Shown here one piece after another: positions 36,527 to 47,994 of a DNA stretch of 64,000 nt. The stretch's first letter is position 1. Every line of letters starts with the position of its first letter. The stretch spans positions 930,001 through 994,000 of the forward strand of contig NZ_JALQDG010000003.1 of NCBI RefSeq assembly GCF_023631325.1. Direction: 5' to 3'. The position numbers and the translations under genes are program-made. The stretch comes from Caballeronia sp. INDeC2 (lineage in GTDB: Bacteria; Pseudomonadota; Gammaproteobacteria; Burkholderiales; Burkholderiaceae). The notes beneath the pieces are model-generated. The model saw only the letters and a list, made by a program, of their open reading frames with translations, did not search any database and had not been told where the DNA came from.

Positions 36527-36913
36527 TCAGCCTCCCTGCGTCGGCTTGATCGACACGCTGTAGGGCTGTCGCGCGCCGGCGGTCAGGTTCTCCAGGCTCA
36601 GCTTGACCGTGTGCCGGGAAGGAACGCCTTTCCAGATCGCCTGATTCAGATACGGGAAGTCCTGCGTGAGCGCGGTCACGAGGATGGTCGTCGGCTGCTT
36701 CTGCGCGGCCGCGAGCGCACCGGCTTTCGCGAGGATCGCGGTGAGTTGCGGGTCGCGCGCGCCGAGCGCGTCAGCGGGAATTTCGAAGCGGATGATGTCG
36801 GCGCTCGCCGCCGGCTTGTCGCTCTGGGCCGTGCTGAGCGGCGGCATCGGCGCGCAGCCGCTCAGGGCGAACGCGACGGCGACGGCGAAAAGAAATGAGG
36901 CTGCCCCCTTCAC
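36527..36913 (-). CDS. Putative lipoprotein, unknown function
   Basis: A 128-residue lipoprotein. The start is GTG 36913 with CAGGAG 6-7 bases upstream; a longer frame is unsupported. Lipobox ALSGC at about residues 15-19. The mature part has a helix-rich centre (DPQLTAILAKAGALAAAQKQ) and beta-like C-terminal segments (RHTVKLSLENLTAGARQPYS, VSIKPTQGG). Coupled to the next small exported gene. It could be an outer-membrane accessory protein of a secretion or pilus apparatus, but nothing proves this. Confidence 0.72.
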   Translation of the reverse strand: MKGAASFLFAVAVAFALSGCAPMPPLSTAQSDKPAASADIIRFEIPADALGARDPQLTAILAKAGALAAAQKQPTTILVTALTQDFPYLNQAIWKGVPSRHTVKLSLENLTAGARQPYSVSIKPTQGG

Positions 36914-37084
36914 TGGAATCTCCTGATCGAATCGTGGCGATATGCGAGATGACGGCGCGCGCGCGCGACTTGATAGCCGCGCGCAAACGTTTCGCCAAAT
37001 AGCAAGACTTGACTCAGAAGACAGCGATTCGAGAAATCTGCCGGCGCGCATCGCGTCGAACGATGCCGCGATGTCGCGGATCGG

Positions 37085-37282
37085 TCAGATGGGCCACCAT
37101 GCGCCGATGCTCGGCTCGGCATCGAGTGCGCGGAGGAAGTCGTCGGCGAAGGCGTCGGCGGCGATCTCCCGTTCGGGCGAGCCTTCGGGCAGATCGTGAG
37201 GATTCTTGAGGCCGCGCGCGTGGCGGATGGCGGCAACCGTTTCGGTCAGGGCGGCGAGCGAGTCGAGGGTGTGGGAGTTCAT
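37085..37282 (-). CDS. Small hypothetical protein
   Basis: A 65-residue soluble helical frame beginning MNSHTLDSLAALTETVAAIR and ending EPSIGAWWPI. No clear ribosome site at ATG 37282; an alternative GTG at 37324 adds 14 residues. It lies 54 bases downstream of the MFS gene on the same strand. Codon use is like its neighbours. Function unknown. Confidence 0.45.
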   Translation of the reverse strand: MNSHTLDSLAALTETVAAIRHARGLKNPHDLPEGSPEREIAADAFADDFLRALDAEPSIGAWWPI

Positions 37283-37336
37283 ACGGGGGATTACGGCACG
37301 CGCGGCGAAGGCTTGAGCCCTCACGTCATAAAACCC

Positions 37337-38761
37337 TCACCCTTTCGTCTTCCGATGCCCCGACACCAACGCGCCCGCGTCCCTCGCGAGCCCGAACAGA
37401 TCCAGCACGCCGACGAGCCCGACAAACGCGACGATCAGAAACGCGACGCTGAAATCCTCCGGCCCGATCGAATGCGCATCGTGCCCGTGCAGCCACTCGC
37501 CGAAGCGCAATGCGATCGCGCCGACCGCGACGCCTATGCCCATCGTCATCTGAAAGAGCGTGCTCGAAAGCGCCGACGCGCCGCTCATCTGCGCTTTCGG
37601 TACGTCGGCGAAGCTCAGCGTATTGAGCGCCGTGAACTGGAGCGAGCGCGACAGGCCGCTCGCGAACAGCACGACGACGATCACGAGCGTGGGCGTCGCC
37701 GGCGTGAGCAGGCTCATCGCGGCAAGCGAGAGCGCCGCAATCACGCCATTGACGATCAGCACCGGCCGAAAGCCGAACTGGCGCATCACGGGCGTCGTGA
37801 CGAGCTTCATCGACAGATTGCCCGCGAACACGGCGAGCGTGAGCAGGCCCGAATCGAACGCGTTCATGCCGAAGCCGACCTGGAACATCAGCGGCAATAA
37901 AAAAGGCGCCGCGCTGATCGCGATGCGAAAGAGTGATCCGCCGCCCATCGCCACGGCAAAGGTCTTTACCTTCAGCGCCGACAGATCGACGACCGGCTGC
38001 GCCGCGCGCCGCAGATGCCACCACGACACGATGCCCGCCGCCACGCCCACCGCGATGAGCACGCCGATGAAGGTCCAGTCGGCGTCGCTGCGGCCGACCA
38101 GCTCCATTGCGTAGAGCAGCGTCGTGCACGCGATCCCGCAAAGCGCGAAGCCCGGCAGATCGAAGCGCCGCGTCGCGTACTCGCGCTCGTTGCCGATGAA
38201 GCGCAGCGTCAGCAGCAAGCCGATCAGACCGAGCGGCACGTTCAGATAGAAGATCCAGCGCCACGACGAATACGTCGTGATGAAGCCGCCGAGCGGCGGG
38301 CCGATCACCGGGGCGACGAGCCCGGGCCACGTGATGATCGCGATGGCGCGCATCAGGCCTTCCTTGGGCGTCGCGCGCAGCACGGCGAGCCGGCCGACGG
38401 GCACCATCATCGCGCCGCCGATCCCCTGCAGCACCCGCGCCGCGGCGAACGCGGGCAGCGTCGACGTGGTCGCGCACAGCACGGACGCGGCGGTGAACAC
38501 GGCGATCGCGCTCGCGAACACGGTGCGCAAGCCGAAGCGGTCGGCGGCCCAGCCGGAAATCGGGATGAACACGGCGAGCGTGAGCAGATAAGCCGTGATG
38601 CCGAGACTCATGTCGGCGGGATGCACGTCGAACGAGCGCGCCATCTGCGGCAAAGCCGTTGCGATGATCGTGCCGTCGAGGTTCTCCATGAAGAAAGTCG
38701 CCGCGACGAGCGTGACGATGAGCGACGAGCCTTTTTTCTCGCGATCGCTGGCGGACGGCAT
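37337..38761 (-). CDS. MFS transporter, DHA2 (EmrB/QacA) type
   Basis: A 474-residue inner-membrane exporter starting at ATG 38761 (CAGGAG 10 bases upstream). It has 13-14 hydrophobic helices and DHA2 motifs: MENLDGTIIATALPQMA (motif D1), GWAADRFGLRTVF (motif A), RVLQGIGGAMMVPVGRLAVLR (motif B) and GPPLGGFITTYSSWRWIFYLNVPLGL (motif C, pieces). Proton-driven drug or metabolite efflux; substrate unknown. Divergent from an aldo/keto reductase gene with 166 bases between. Confidence 0.92.
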   Translation of the reverse strand: MPSASDREKKGSSLIVTLVAATFFMENLDGTIIATALPQMARSFDVHPADMSLGITAYLLTLAVFIPISGWAADRFGLRTVFASAIAVFTAASVLCATTSTLPAFAAARVLQGIGGAMMVPVGRLAVLRATPKEGLMRAIAIITWPGLVAPVIGPPLGGFITTYSSWRWIFYLNVPLGLIGLLLTLRFIGNEREYATRRFDLPGFALCGIACTTLLYAMELVGRSDADWTFIGVLIAVGVAAGIVSWWHLRRAAQPVVDLSALKVKTFAVAMGGGSLFRIAISAAPFLLPLMFQVGFGMNAFDSGLLTLAVFAGNLSMKLVTTPVMRQFGFRPVLIVNGVIAALSLAAMSLLTPATPTLVIVVVLFASGLSRSLQFTALNTLSFADVPKAQMSGASALSSTLFQMTMGIGVAVGAIALRFGEWLHGHDAHSIGPEDFSVAFLIVAFVGLVGVLDLFGLARDAGALVSGHRKTKG

Positions 38762-38927
38762 CGGTCGGGCGCTCCTGCATGACTCGTTGGAAGCTTGCCA
38801 TTCTAGCCGCGAGAGCAGAGCTTTCGCGCCTATGGTAGTTTTTGCGATTGTCGGAAAACCAGCCCAGCAGCATTTCCGACAATGCGCCGACAGCGCGCAA
38901 ACACAACGCCAACAAGAGGAATCAGCA

Positions 38928-39980
38928 ATGAAGTTTCGGAAACTGGGTGATTCGGGTCTCGACGTCAGCCTGATCGGGCTCGGCACCATGACCTGGGGCG
39001 AGCAGAACACCGAAAGCGAGGCGCACGAGCAGATCGACTACGCGCTGGCCCAGGGCGTGAACCTGATCGATGCGGCCGAGATGTATCCGGTGCCGCCGCG
39101 CGCCGAAACGCAGGGCCGCACCGAGGAATACATCGGCACGTGGCTCGCCAGGAACCCCGCGAAGCGCGGCGACATCGTGCTCGCGACGAAGATCGCCGGG
39201 CCCGCGCGCCAGCCGCACAATCCTCGGCACATCCGCGGAGCGGGCAACCAGTTCGATCGCAAGAACCTGAACGAAGCCATCGACGCCAGTCTGAAGCGTC
39301 TGCAAACGGATTACGTCGACCTGTACCAGTTGCACTGGCCCGATCGCAGCACGATGACCTTCGGCCGCCCCGCATATCCGTACATCGACGATGAATACAC
39401 GGTGCCTATCGAGGAAACGCTCGCGGCGCTCGCCGATCTCGTGAAGGCGGGGAAGATCCGTCATGTCGGCGTGTCGAACGAAACGCCGTGGGGCGTCGCG
39501 CAATTCCTGCGCGCGGCCGAAAAGGCGGGCCTGCCGAAGATCGTCAGCATTCAGAATCCGTACAGCCTCGTGAACCGCACGTATGAGCTCGGCCTGTCCG
39601 AATTCACGCACAAGGAAGGCGTCGGGCTGCTCGCGTATTCGCCGCTCGCGTTCGGCTGGCTGTCGGGCAAGTATGAAGGCGGGGCGCGTCCGGTCGGCGC
39701 GCGCATCACCTTGTTCGAGCGCTTTCAGCGCTATAGCAAGCCGCAGGCGCTCGCCGCCATCACGTCGTATGTCGAACTGGCGAAGCGCCATGGCCTCACG
39801 CCGACGCAGCTCGCGCTCGCGTTCGTCAACACGCGGCCGTTCACGACGAGCACGCTGATCGGCGCGACGTCGATGCCGCAGTTGAAGGAGAACATAGAGA
39901 GCGTGAACGTCGAACTGTCGGAGGAAATTCTGGCCCAAATCGAAGCGCTGCACGAACGCCAGCCGAATCCGGCGCCGTAA
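38928..39980 (+). CDS. Aldo/keto reductase (Tas-like)
   Basis: A 350-residue NADP(H)-dependent aldo/keto reductase starting at ATG 38928 after AAGAGGAATCAGCA. Family features are IGLGTMTWGEQN, NLIDAAEMYPVPPR with catalytic Asp/Tyr, IVLATKIAGP with catalytic Lys, DLYQLHWPDRS with the catalytic His, and the C-terminal TLIGATSMPQLKENI cofactor loop. The TMTWGEQN and AETQGRTEEYIG segments put it near E. coli Tas. Physiological substrate unknown. Likely monocistronic, with a hairpin straight after the stop. Confidence 0.92.
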   Translation: MKFRKLGDSGLDVSLIGLGTMTWGEQNTESEAHEQIDYALAQGVNLIDAAEMYPVPPRAETQGRTEEYIGTWLARNPAKRGDIVLATKIAGPARQPHNPRHIRGAGNQFDRKNLNEAIDASLKRLQTDYVDLYQLHWPDRSTMTFGRPAYPYIDDEYTVPIEETLAALADLVKAGKIRHVGVSNETPWGVAQFLRAAEKAGLPKIVSIQNPYSLVNRTYELGLSEFTHKEGVGLLAYSPLAFGWLSGKYEGGARPVGARITLFERFQRYSKPQALAAITSYVELAKRHGLTPTQLALAFVNTRPFTTSTLIGATSMPQLKENIESVNVELSEEILAQIEALHERQPNPAP

Positions 39981-40004
39981 ATTTCCCTGTCCGGTCAGGG
40001 ATTT
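39979..40004 (+). terminator. Hairpin after the aldo/keto reductase gene
   Basis: AAATTTCCCTG / CAGGGATTTG arms around TCCGGT start within the stop codon. The T tract is short, so it is a weak terminator candidate. Confidence 0.5.
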
Positions 40005-40264
40005 GTAGAAGAATCGGATGCGCCGGCCGCGAATGTGTCAGCATTCACGTTCGTATCAACGTTCGTCAGGCAGGCGTGCAGTGCCTGCATCCTTTTCGTA
40101 ATACCGCCGTGCGTCGAAGCGCTTCACTGTTCGATGCACGGCGCACCCCTCGCAATGTTCGCCGTGCGGTGCCGGCTGCAAGGCACTACACTTGCTCGAT
40201 GGTCCTGGTTGCCCGCTGCGGCGCCGTTCGCCACAGCGCGCTCTTCGCAAAGGAGTCGTCGCTC

Positions 40265-42358
<2,094 letters not shown>

Positions 42359-42364
42359 ATCAAC

Positions 42365-43345
42365 ATGCAGATCGGCATCGTGGGACTGGGGCGCATGGGC
42401 GGCAACATCGGGCGGCGGCTGATGCGCGGCGGACATACATGCGTCGCGTACGATCACAATCCGCAAGCGACCGAAGCGCTCGCGAGCGACGGCGCGACGG
42501 GCGCGAAGGATCTGGGCGATCTCGTCGCGAAGCTGGCCGCGCCGCGTGTCGTCTGGCTGATGCTGCCCGCGGGGAAGATCACCGAAGACACGCTCAACGA
42601 TCTGCGCAAGATCCTCGGCGCGGACGACGTGATCATCGACGGCGGCAACAGCTTCTACAAGGACGATATCCGCCGCGCCGCGCAGTTGCGCGAGCAGGGC
42701 ATCCATTACGTCGATGTCGGCACGTCGGGCGGCATCTGGGGACTGGAGCGCGGCTACTGCATGATGATCGGCGGCGACGAAGCGGTCGTGCGCCGCATCG
42801 ATCCGATTCTCGCGACGCTCGCGCCCGGACGCGGCGACATTCCCGAAACGCCCGGCCGCGAAGGGCGCGATCCGCGCGTCGAGAACGGCTACATGCATTG
42901 CGGGCCGGTCGGCTCGGGGCACTTCGTGAAGATGGTGCACAACGGCATCGAGTACGGTCTGATGCAGGCGTATGCGGAGGGCTTTCACATCCTGAGGCAC
43001 AAGGAGTCGAAGGATCTCGCGGAAGGCGAGCGCTATACGCTCGATCTCGCGGATATCGCCGAAGTGTGGCGGCGCGGCAGCGTGGTGTCGTCATGGCTGC
43101 TCGACCTGACCGCGGGCGCGCTCGCCACCGACGGCACGCTCGAGCGCTTCTCGGCGGAAGTCGCGGACAGCGGCGAAGGGCGCTGGACGATCGAGGCGGC
43201 GATCGAGGAAGCGGTGCCCGCGCAGGTGCTGTCGGCGGCGCTGTACACGCGCTTCCGCTCGCGCGATGCCGAATCGTTCCCCGAACGCATGCTCTCCGCG
43301 ATGCGCTTCGGCTTCGGCGGGCACCACGAGTTTCCCGCGAAGTAG
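42365..43345 (+). CDS. gnd: 6-phosphogluconate dehydrogenase, short (NAD-type)
   Basis: A 326-residue decarboxylating 6-phosphogluconate dehydrogenase of the short, GndA/YqeC-like class. Rossmann start [77 protein letters not shown] with catalytic Lys/Asn, and a short C-terminal domain. The missing ~140 residues compared with Gnd of E. coli are normal for this class, whose members usually prefer NAD+. It yields ribulose 5-phosphate, the entry to the transketolase reaction encoded just upstream in the same operon. Confidence 0.94.
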   Translation: MQIGIVGLGRMGGNIGRRLMRGGHTCVAYDHNPQATEALASDGATGAKDLGDLVAKLAAPRVVWLMLPAGKITEDTLNDLRKILGADDVIIDGGNSFYKDDIRRAAQLREQGIHYVDVGTSGGIWGLERGYCMMIGGDEAVVRRIDPILATLAPGRGDIPETPGREGRDPRVENGYMHCGPVGSGHFVKMVHNGIEYGLMQAYAEGFHILRHKESKDLAEGERYTLDLADIAEVWRRGSVVSSWLLDLTAGALATDGTLERFSAEVADSGEGRWTIEAAIEEAVPAQVLSAALYTRFRSRDAESFPERMLSAMRFGFGGHHEFPAK

Positions 43346-43369
43346 CTTTTTTTCTTCGACGATACGGAC

Positions 43370-43402
43370 ACGGCGATGGACTAGCGGTCCAACGCCGTTT
43401 TT
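43370..43402. terminator. Bidirectional terminator between gnd and the ABC permease
   Basis: ACGGCG-A-TGGAC-TAGCG-GTCCA-A-CGCCGT followed by TTTTT. It follows gnd by 24 bases and touches the stop of the leftward permease gene. Confidence 0.82.
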
Positions 43403-44247
43403 CATTTCATCATGCGTCGACGGAAAAGCCACGCGCACATAAAGAACGGCACGACCGCATACGCGATCAGCACGAGCACATGGAGCGCGGCGCCGTCGAA
43501 CGGGCGGCCGAGCATCGCCGGGCGGATCAGTTCGACCGCGTGAAAGAGCGGCAGAACCTGCGTGACGTGCTGCGCGATCGCGGGCAGTTGCGCGATCGGA
43601 AAGAACACGCCGGAGAGCAGCAGCATCGGCGTGAGCGCGAGCGTCTGATAGAACATGAAGAAGTCGTAGCTCGGCGCGAGCGCGGTGATGACCATCGCCG
43701 TGCTGGCGAACGCGAGTCCCGTCAGCGCGATGACGGGCAGCGCGATCAGCATCGACGGAAAGCTCGCATAGCCGAGTGCACCCGCGACGATCATGATCGC
43801 CACGCCCGACAAGACCGACTTGCTCGCGGCCCATACGACCTCGCCGAGCACGATGTCGCCGAGCGTGAGCGGCGTATGCATGATCGCTTCCCACGTGCGC
43901 TGGACGTGCATGCGCGAGAAGCCCGAGTACATCGCCTCGAAGCTCGCGGACATCATCACGCTCGACGCCGCCGTGCCCGCCGCGAGAAACGCGATGTACG
44001 ACACGCCGTCGACATGCCCGACCATCAGCCCGAGACCGAGCCCCAGGCCGAAGAGATAGATCATCGGATCGGCGAGATTGCCGATCATCGAGGCGATCGC
44101 GAGCTTCTTCCAGACGAGATAGTTGCGCCGCCAGACCGACATCCAGTGCGTTGCGTTGGCGGGCAGCGCGCTGGATAGCGGCGTGAATTTTTCCGCGTGC
44201 TTCGGCTCGCGTTTTCTTCCGATGCGGGATGGTTCGAGCGTATCCAT
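43402..44247 (-). CDS. ABC-2 type permease (NodJ-like)
   Basis: A 281-residue ABC-2 exporter permease with six hydrophobic segments and the NodJ/DrrB-like pattern [40 protein letters not shown] and [23 protein letters not shown] 44247 lies 4 bases after the stop of the ATPase gene, so the pair is coupled. NodIJ homologues outside rhizobia export lipids, oligosaccharides or drugs; no nod genes are present, so the substrate is open. The longer frame to 44292 is not needed. Confidence 0.9.
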   Translation of the reverse strand: MDTLEPSRIGRKREPKHAEKFTPLSSALPANATHWMSVWRRNYLVWKKLAIASMIGNLADPMIYLFGLGLGLGLMVGHVDGVSYIAFLAAGTAASSVMMSASFEAMYSGFSRMHVQRTWEAIMHTPLTLGDIVLGEVVWAASKSVLSGVAIMIVAGALGYASFPSMLIALPVIALTGLAFASTAMVITALAPSYDFFMFYQTLALTPMLLLSGVFFPIAQLPAIAQHVTQVLPLFHAVELIRPAMLGRPFDGAALHVLVLIAYAVVPFFMCAWLFRRRMMK

Positions 44248-44251
44248 TGTT

Positions 44252-45199
44252 TCAATCCACCATCTCGCGTCCCGTGAGACGCAGGAAAACATCTTCGAGA
44301 TTCGCCGGACGATGCAGATAGCGCACGTCCACGCGGCCTTTCACGCGCGCGTGCACGGTCTGCGGATCGTCGACGTAGCAAAAGAGCGTTTCGCCGCTCA
44401 CTTCCATGCGCGCGACCAACGGTTCGAGTTCCGCCGCGAGCGCTTGCGGATCGGGTCCGTAGATCTCGATCACATCCGAGCCGATCACCGATTCGATGAG
44501 CTCGTGCGGCCGTCCCTCGGCGATCTTGCGGCCTTCCTCGATCACGCAGACGCGGTCGCACAGACGCTCGGCTTCTTCCATGAAATGCGTCGTCAGAAGG
44601 ATCGTCTTGCCGCGCGCGAGGAGCGAGCGCAGCCGCTCCCAGATCAGATGCCGCGCTTGCGGATCGAGCCCGGTGGTGGGTTCGTCCATCACGAGGACAT
44701 CGGGATCGTTGACGAGCGCGCGCGCGAGCGTGAGACGACGCTTCATGCCGCCCGACAATTCACCGACGCGCGCATCGGCCTTGTTCTCCAGACGCGCGAA
44801 TTCCAGCAGCGAAGGCACGAGCGCATCCATGCGGGCGCCGGTCAGACCGAAGTAGCGGCCGAAGACGGTCAGGTTTTCGCGCACCGTGAAATCGGGATCG
44901 AGATTGTCGAATTGCGGTACGACGCCCACGCGTTCGCGCGCGAAACGGGCGCGCGCGGGCACCGGCTCGCCGACGAGGCGGATCGCGCCGCTATCGGGCG
45001 AGGTGATGCCGAGCAGCATCTTGAGCGTCGTCGTCTTGCCCGCGCCGTTCGGGCCGAGCAGTCCGAAGCATTCGCCGGGACGCACATCGAACGACAGACC
45101 ATCGACGACGGTGCGCTCACCGTAGTGCTTCCTTACTACGCTGAACTCGATGGCGGGCGCGCCGCTTTCGTCGGACTCGCGTGATGTTTGATCAGTCAT
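44252..45199 (-). CDS. ABC exporter ATPase (NodI-like)
   Basis: A 315-residue ATPase of the NodI/CcmA group. Walker [16 protein letters not shown]-loop [18 protein letters not shown], signature [20 protein letters not shown], Walker [21 protein letters not shown], and switch [16 protein letters not shown]. The [15 protein letters not shown] and DPQARHLIW strings are characteristic of NodI homologues. ATG 45199 is taken as start; the 36 extra codons upstream look random. First gene of the two-gene exporter, divergent from the universal stress gene. Confidence 0.92.
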   Translation of the reverse strand: MTDQTSRESDESGAPAIEFSVVRKHYGERTVVDGLSFDVRPGECFGLLGPNGAGKTTTLKMLLGITSPDSGAIRLVGEPVPARARFARERVGVVPQFDNLDPDFTVRENLTVFGRYFGLTGARMDALVPSLLEFARLENKADARVGELSGGMKRRLTLARALVNDPDVLVMDEPTTGLDPQARHLIWERLRSLLARGKTILLTTHFMEEAERLCDRVCVIEEGRKIAEGRPHELIESVIGSDVIEIYGPDPQALAAELEPLVARMEVSGETLFCYVDDPQTVHARVKGRVDVRYLHRPANLEDVFLRLTGREMVD

Positions 45200-45284
45200 G
45201 CATTCCTGCCGCAGGGAAAATCGCGTGTGGAAATCCAGCGGGCTAGTGTAATCCATTGCACCAAGGCGATGCCTGGCGTGCAAC

Positions 45285-45321
45285 CGTGTGCGGCGAGGGC
45301 GTGTCAAACGTGTGCGGCGAG
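45285..45321. repeat. 13-bp direct repeat in the divergent region
   Basis: CGTGTGCGGCGAG occurs at 45285-45297 and 45309-45321, start to start 24 bases apart, in the 334-base gap between the exporter and the stress protein gene. It could be a paired protein-binding site on one face of the helix. Confidence 0.5.
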
Positions 45322-45380
45322 CGTCGAACCGGTTCCGGCCGAAAGTGCCAGAGGCTTGTCCGTCGGCGTGTTCGGAGTTC

Positions 45381-45396
45381 TGGCACGGTGCGAGCT
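45381..45396 (+). promoter_or_regulatory. Candidate sigma-54 promoter for the stress gene
   Basis: TGGCACG-N4-GAGCT keeps the invariant GG (45382-45383) and GC (45394-45395) with exactly 10 bases between, and a perfect -24 element. The -12 element departs from TTGCW at two bases. Transcription would begin about 127 bases before ATG 45534. No enhancer-binding protein gene is adjacent. Confidence 0.35.
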
Positions 45397-45533
45397 AGCA
45401 TGTTCGGGTCGGTAAGCGTTTTCCAGCGTTGCCACCCATGTGGCGACACACGATGATGAAGCAACGCCGCGGGTAAATCGCGCTTCGGTCGCATCGGGCG
45501 GGCGCGAAGGGCAAGTTGGCCAGGGAGGTCATG

Positions 45534-46043
45534 ATGGAAAGCTACCGAAAAATTCTGCTCTGCTATGACGGCTCCAGAGAGGGTCGCAAGGCATTGCGGC
45601 AAGGCGCGAATCTCGCGCTGGATCTGAATGCGGAAACGCACGTCCTCGCGGTGGTCGACATGCGATCGAGCATCGCGCAGAGCGCTGGACTGCTAACCGA
45701 TATGGCCTGCGGACGCTTCGAAGAGGCCGCGCGCGACATTCTGCAGGAAGGTGTCGACTGGCTGCGCGAACGGGGACTTCCGGCGCAGGGCCATTTCGCG
45801 TTCGGGCATCCGATCGACGAGATCGCGGCGCTCGCGGAAAGCCTTCAGGTCGATCTCGTCGTGGTCGGGCATCGCTGCCGCAACGGGCTCGCGCGCTGGT
45901 GGATGGGCGCGGGCAACACGCCGTTGCTCGACCGCGTGAAGTGCAGCATTCTCGTTGCCGTCTGTCAGGCCGGGGAGTCGGCGGAGGCCGAAGACGAGGC
46001 AGCCTACGCGGCGAAACCGGTCAAGGCCGAAGCCGGCGCTTGA
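45534..46043 (+). CDS. Universal stress protein (UspA family)
   Basis: A 169-residue UspA-fold protein. ATG 45534 (MESYRKILLCYDGS) lies 5 bases past GGAGG; the ATG three bases earlier is too close. It has the Asp in YDGSREGRKAL, a central VLAVVDMRSS strand, and a modified nucleotide motif VVVGHRCRNGLARWWMGAGNTPLLDRVKCSILV, in pieces, where GHRCRNG replaces the usual G-2x-G-9x-G(S/T) start; ATP binding is uncertain. C-terminal acidic tail. Ends 4 bases before a convergent gene. Confidence 0.88.
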   Translation: MESYRKILLCYDGSREGRKALRQGANLALDLNAETHVLAVVDMRSSIAQSAGLLTDMACGRFEEAARDILQEGVDWLRERGLPAQGHFAFGHPIDEIAALAESLQVDLVVVGHRCRNGLARWWMGAGNTPLLDRVKCSILVAVCQAGESAEAEDEAAYAAKPVKAEAGA

Positions 46044-46047
46044 TTTG

Positions 46048-46647
46048 TCATCCGTTGAGATCGACCGCGACGAGCTTCCATGACACGAGGCCGTAGCGAT
46101 GGAAGATCGCCGAGTATTGCGCGTCTCCCGCGCCGTGCCGATACGTGACGACGAACGTGTTCAGGCTTCGATAACCGGCCGTGGTCTGGGGCGGTTCCTT
46201 CGGTGCCGGCTGCGCGGTCGTGACGCCGGAGGCCGGCGCGTTCGAAGGCGCAGCCGGCGAGCCGCTGCCGGCCTGCGGCGGTTGCTCGCCCGGATCTCCA
46301 CGCGGCGGAATGCCGTTGAGAATGGCCGCGACGCCGTCCGGGGTCGCATACGAATCCACCAGAGGACCGACGAGCGCCGCACCGATCATCGCCCCGATGA
46401 TCGCGAGCGGATTGCCGCTCTTCTGAATGTCGACGCGGCGCGTGAGCAGCGCGCCGACCTGTTCCTTGAGGCTCGCGCGCAGCGCGGGAAAATCGACGTA
46501 CTGATTGACGGTCTGAGCGTCGCGCGCATCGGCTGCGCGTTTCACGCGGTTCAGCGCGATGTAAGGTGACGCGTAGATAAAAGCGAGCGCCGCGACGAGA
46601 ATCAGGACGACGAGCGCGGTAGCGACGGAGCGGGTCGTGCGGGACAT
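46048..46647 (-). CDS. DUF2939 family membrane-anchored protein
   Basis: A 199-residue protein with one N-terminal transmembrane anchor (VATALVVLILVAALAFIYAS) and the DUF2939 pattern SPYIALNRVKRAADARDAQT, VNQYVDFPALRASLKEQVGA. A Pro/Gly/Ala-rich linker (residues ~115-150) leads to a C-terminal domain (YRSLNTFVVTYRHGAGDAQY, SAIFHRYGLVSWKLVAVDLN). Envelope protein of unknown role. Convergent with the stress gene, nearly touching it. Confidence 0.85.
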   Translation of the reverse strand: MSRTTRSVATALVVLILVAALAFIYASPYIALNRVKRAADARDAQTVNQYVDFPALRASLKEQVGALLTRRVDIQKSGNPLAIIGAMIGAALVGPLVDSYATPDGVAAILNGIPPRGDPGEQPPQAGSGSPAAPSNAPASGVTTAQPAPKEPPQTTAGYRSLNTFVVTYRHGAGDAQYSAIFHRYGLVSWKLVAVDLNG

Positions 46648-46744
46648 GCGATGGCAAAGCCTCTTTCAAAACGTGAATCCCGGATTGACCACGCAGGCGC
46701 GCGATAAATCCCGCGAATTCACGTTCGTGCGAGTCCGCCTCGAT

Positions 46745-47071
46745 TCAGGCGAGGATTCCGCCCGCAAGCCCCGCGTTTTCCTCGGCGATGCAACGGTCGA
46801 TCATGCGCGACACTTCGTCGATCTTGCCGACCAGAATCACGCGCGACTGCCCGCGATAGACCCGCACCGGCGCGCGCTGCTCCGGCTCCGCATGCACCGT
46901 GCTGCTCAGCGACACACGTGCGAAAGCCGGTTGCCGCGACGGCAGCGCGGGCATTTCGTCGAAGAGATCGAGCGTGGGTTCGGCGCGCTGAACGCCGCAC
47001 GTGATCAACGAGCGCAGATGGCGCAGGCGGCCGAATTGACGGAAGGGCAGCAGACGGGCAAAACGTTCCAT
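46745..47071 (-). CDS. Small hypothetical protein
   Basis: A 108-residue soluble protein starting at ATG 47071 after GGAGAGTCATC. It contains FARLLPFRQFGRLRHLRSLI, FDEMPALPSRQPAFARVSLS and a C-terminal VRVYRGQSRVILVGKIDEVS, RMIDRCIAEENAG. The end resembles a regulator or hinge domain, but no family is recognised. It sits 205 bases from lexA on the same strand; whether it belongs to the SOS regulon is not visible, as no SOS box precedes it. Confidence 0.62.
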   Translation of the reverse strand: MERFARLLPFRQFGRLRHLRSLITCGVQRAEPTLDLFDEMPALPSRQPAFARVSLSSTVHAEPEQRAPVRVYRGQSRVILVGKIDEVSRMIDRCIAEENAGLAGGILA

Positions 47072-47276
47072 GATGACTCTCCAGACGATAGGACGCACCG
47101 CGGCGCACCGCGCACGGCGGCCGTCATGCTTGTTTATGTTGAACCGCCTCGACTGAGCGTTAAAGCGGTTGGTGAGGCAATCTTGCGATGTCAATGAGAC
47201 ATTTGTTGTCCCGTTGCAAAAGTCTGCGGACAATTTTCCTTCGACTTTCGCTTCCCGCCCATGTCGAGCGCAGACC

Positions 47277-47954
47277 TCAGAACTCGCCCGACCGGATCAA
47301 CCCGACCGCGATGCCTTCCAGCGCGAAATCGCTGCTCCCGGAGCGCACGAAAATGTTCTCGTAGTCCGGATTTTCGGCGATCAGCTCGACGCCGTCCGAA
47401 CGGCGTTTCCAGCGTTTGACCGTGACATCGTCGCCAAGACGCGCCACCACGATCTGTCCGTCTTTCGCTTCAGTGCGCTTCTGCACGGCGAGCAGGTCGC
47501 CGTCGAGAATGCCGGCGTCGCGCATAGACAGGCCGCGCACTTTCAGCAGATAGTCCGGCTTGCTCGAAAAGAGCGCGGGATCGCAGGCGTAAGTTTGCGA
47601 GATGTGCTCCTGCGCGAGGATCGGACTACCTGCTGCGACGCGCCCGACGAGCGGCAGCGACAGTTGCATGATGCTCTGATGCGGAAGCGTGAATTGATGC
47701 GGCATCTCCTCCGAACGATCGATGCGCGAGGCATCGCCGAGCAGCCGGATGCCGCGCGACGAGCCCGCCGCCAGTTCGATCACGCCCTTGCGCGCCAGCG
47801 CCCGCAAATGCTCCTCGGCCGAATTCGCCGAGCTGAAGCCGAGCTCGGCCGCGATCTCGGCGCGCGTCGGCGGAAAGCCCGTGCGGTCGATCGCGCGCTG
47901 GATCAGTTCGAACACCTGTTGCTGGCGCGCGGTAAGCTTCGATGTCTTTGTCAC
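47277..47954 (-). CDS. lexA: SOS repressor LexA
   Basis: A 225-residue LexA, repressor of the DNA-damage response. The winged helix shows [20 protein letters not shown] and [20 protein letters not shown]. The self-cleavage site is Ala108-Gly109 (GRVAAGSP), with catalytic Ser143 (GLSMRDAGI) and Lys180 (VTVKRW). I start at GTG 47954 with AAGGG about 9 bases upstream; an in-frame GTG at 47975 falls inside an SOS box and is less likely. RecA-stimulated cleavage lifts repression, including its own, through the two boxes upstream. Confidence 0.95.
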   Translation of the reverse strand: MTKTSKLTARQQQVFELIQRAIDRTGFPPTRAEIAAELGFSSANSAEEHLRALARKGVIELAAGSSRGIRLLGDASRIDRSEEMPHQFTLPHQSIMQLSLPLVGRVAAGSPILAQEHISQTYACDPALFSSKPDYLLKVRGLSMRDAGILDGDLLAVQKRTEAKDGQIVVARLGDDVTVKRWKRRSDGVELIAENPDYENIFVRSGSSDFALEGIAVGLIRSGEF

Positions 47955-47974
47955 TGGCTGAGGCCCTTGGTGCA

Positions 47975-47990
47975 CTGTATGGATGGACAG
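47975..47990. promoter_or_regulatory. LexA (SOS) box 1
   Basis: CTGTATGGATGGACAG fits CTGT-N8-ACAG, 21 bases upstream of the chosen lexA start. Together with the next box it forms a tandem operator for autoregulation. Confidence 0.75.
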
Positions 47991-47994
47991 GTGA

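Noticed and set aside
37326..38915. 529-codon leftward frame over the MFS gene
   Set aside because: Arg/Asp/His-rich shadow in another frame of the same strand. The MFS frame has all family motifs.
43402..45199. Symbiotic nodIJ genes
   Set aside because: The pair resembles NodIJ, but no nod genes or nod boxes are present. NodIJ-like exporters are common in Burkholderiaceae, so symbols were not assigned.
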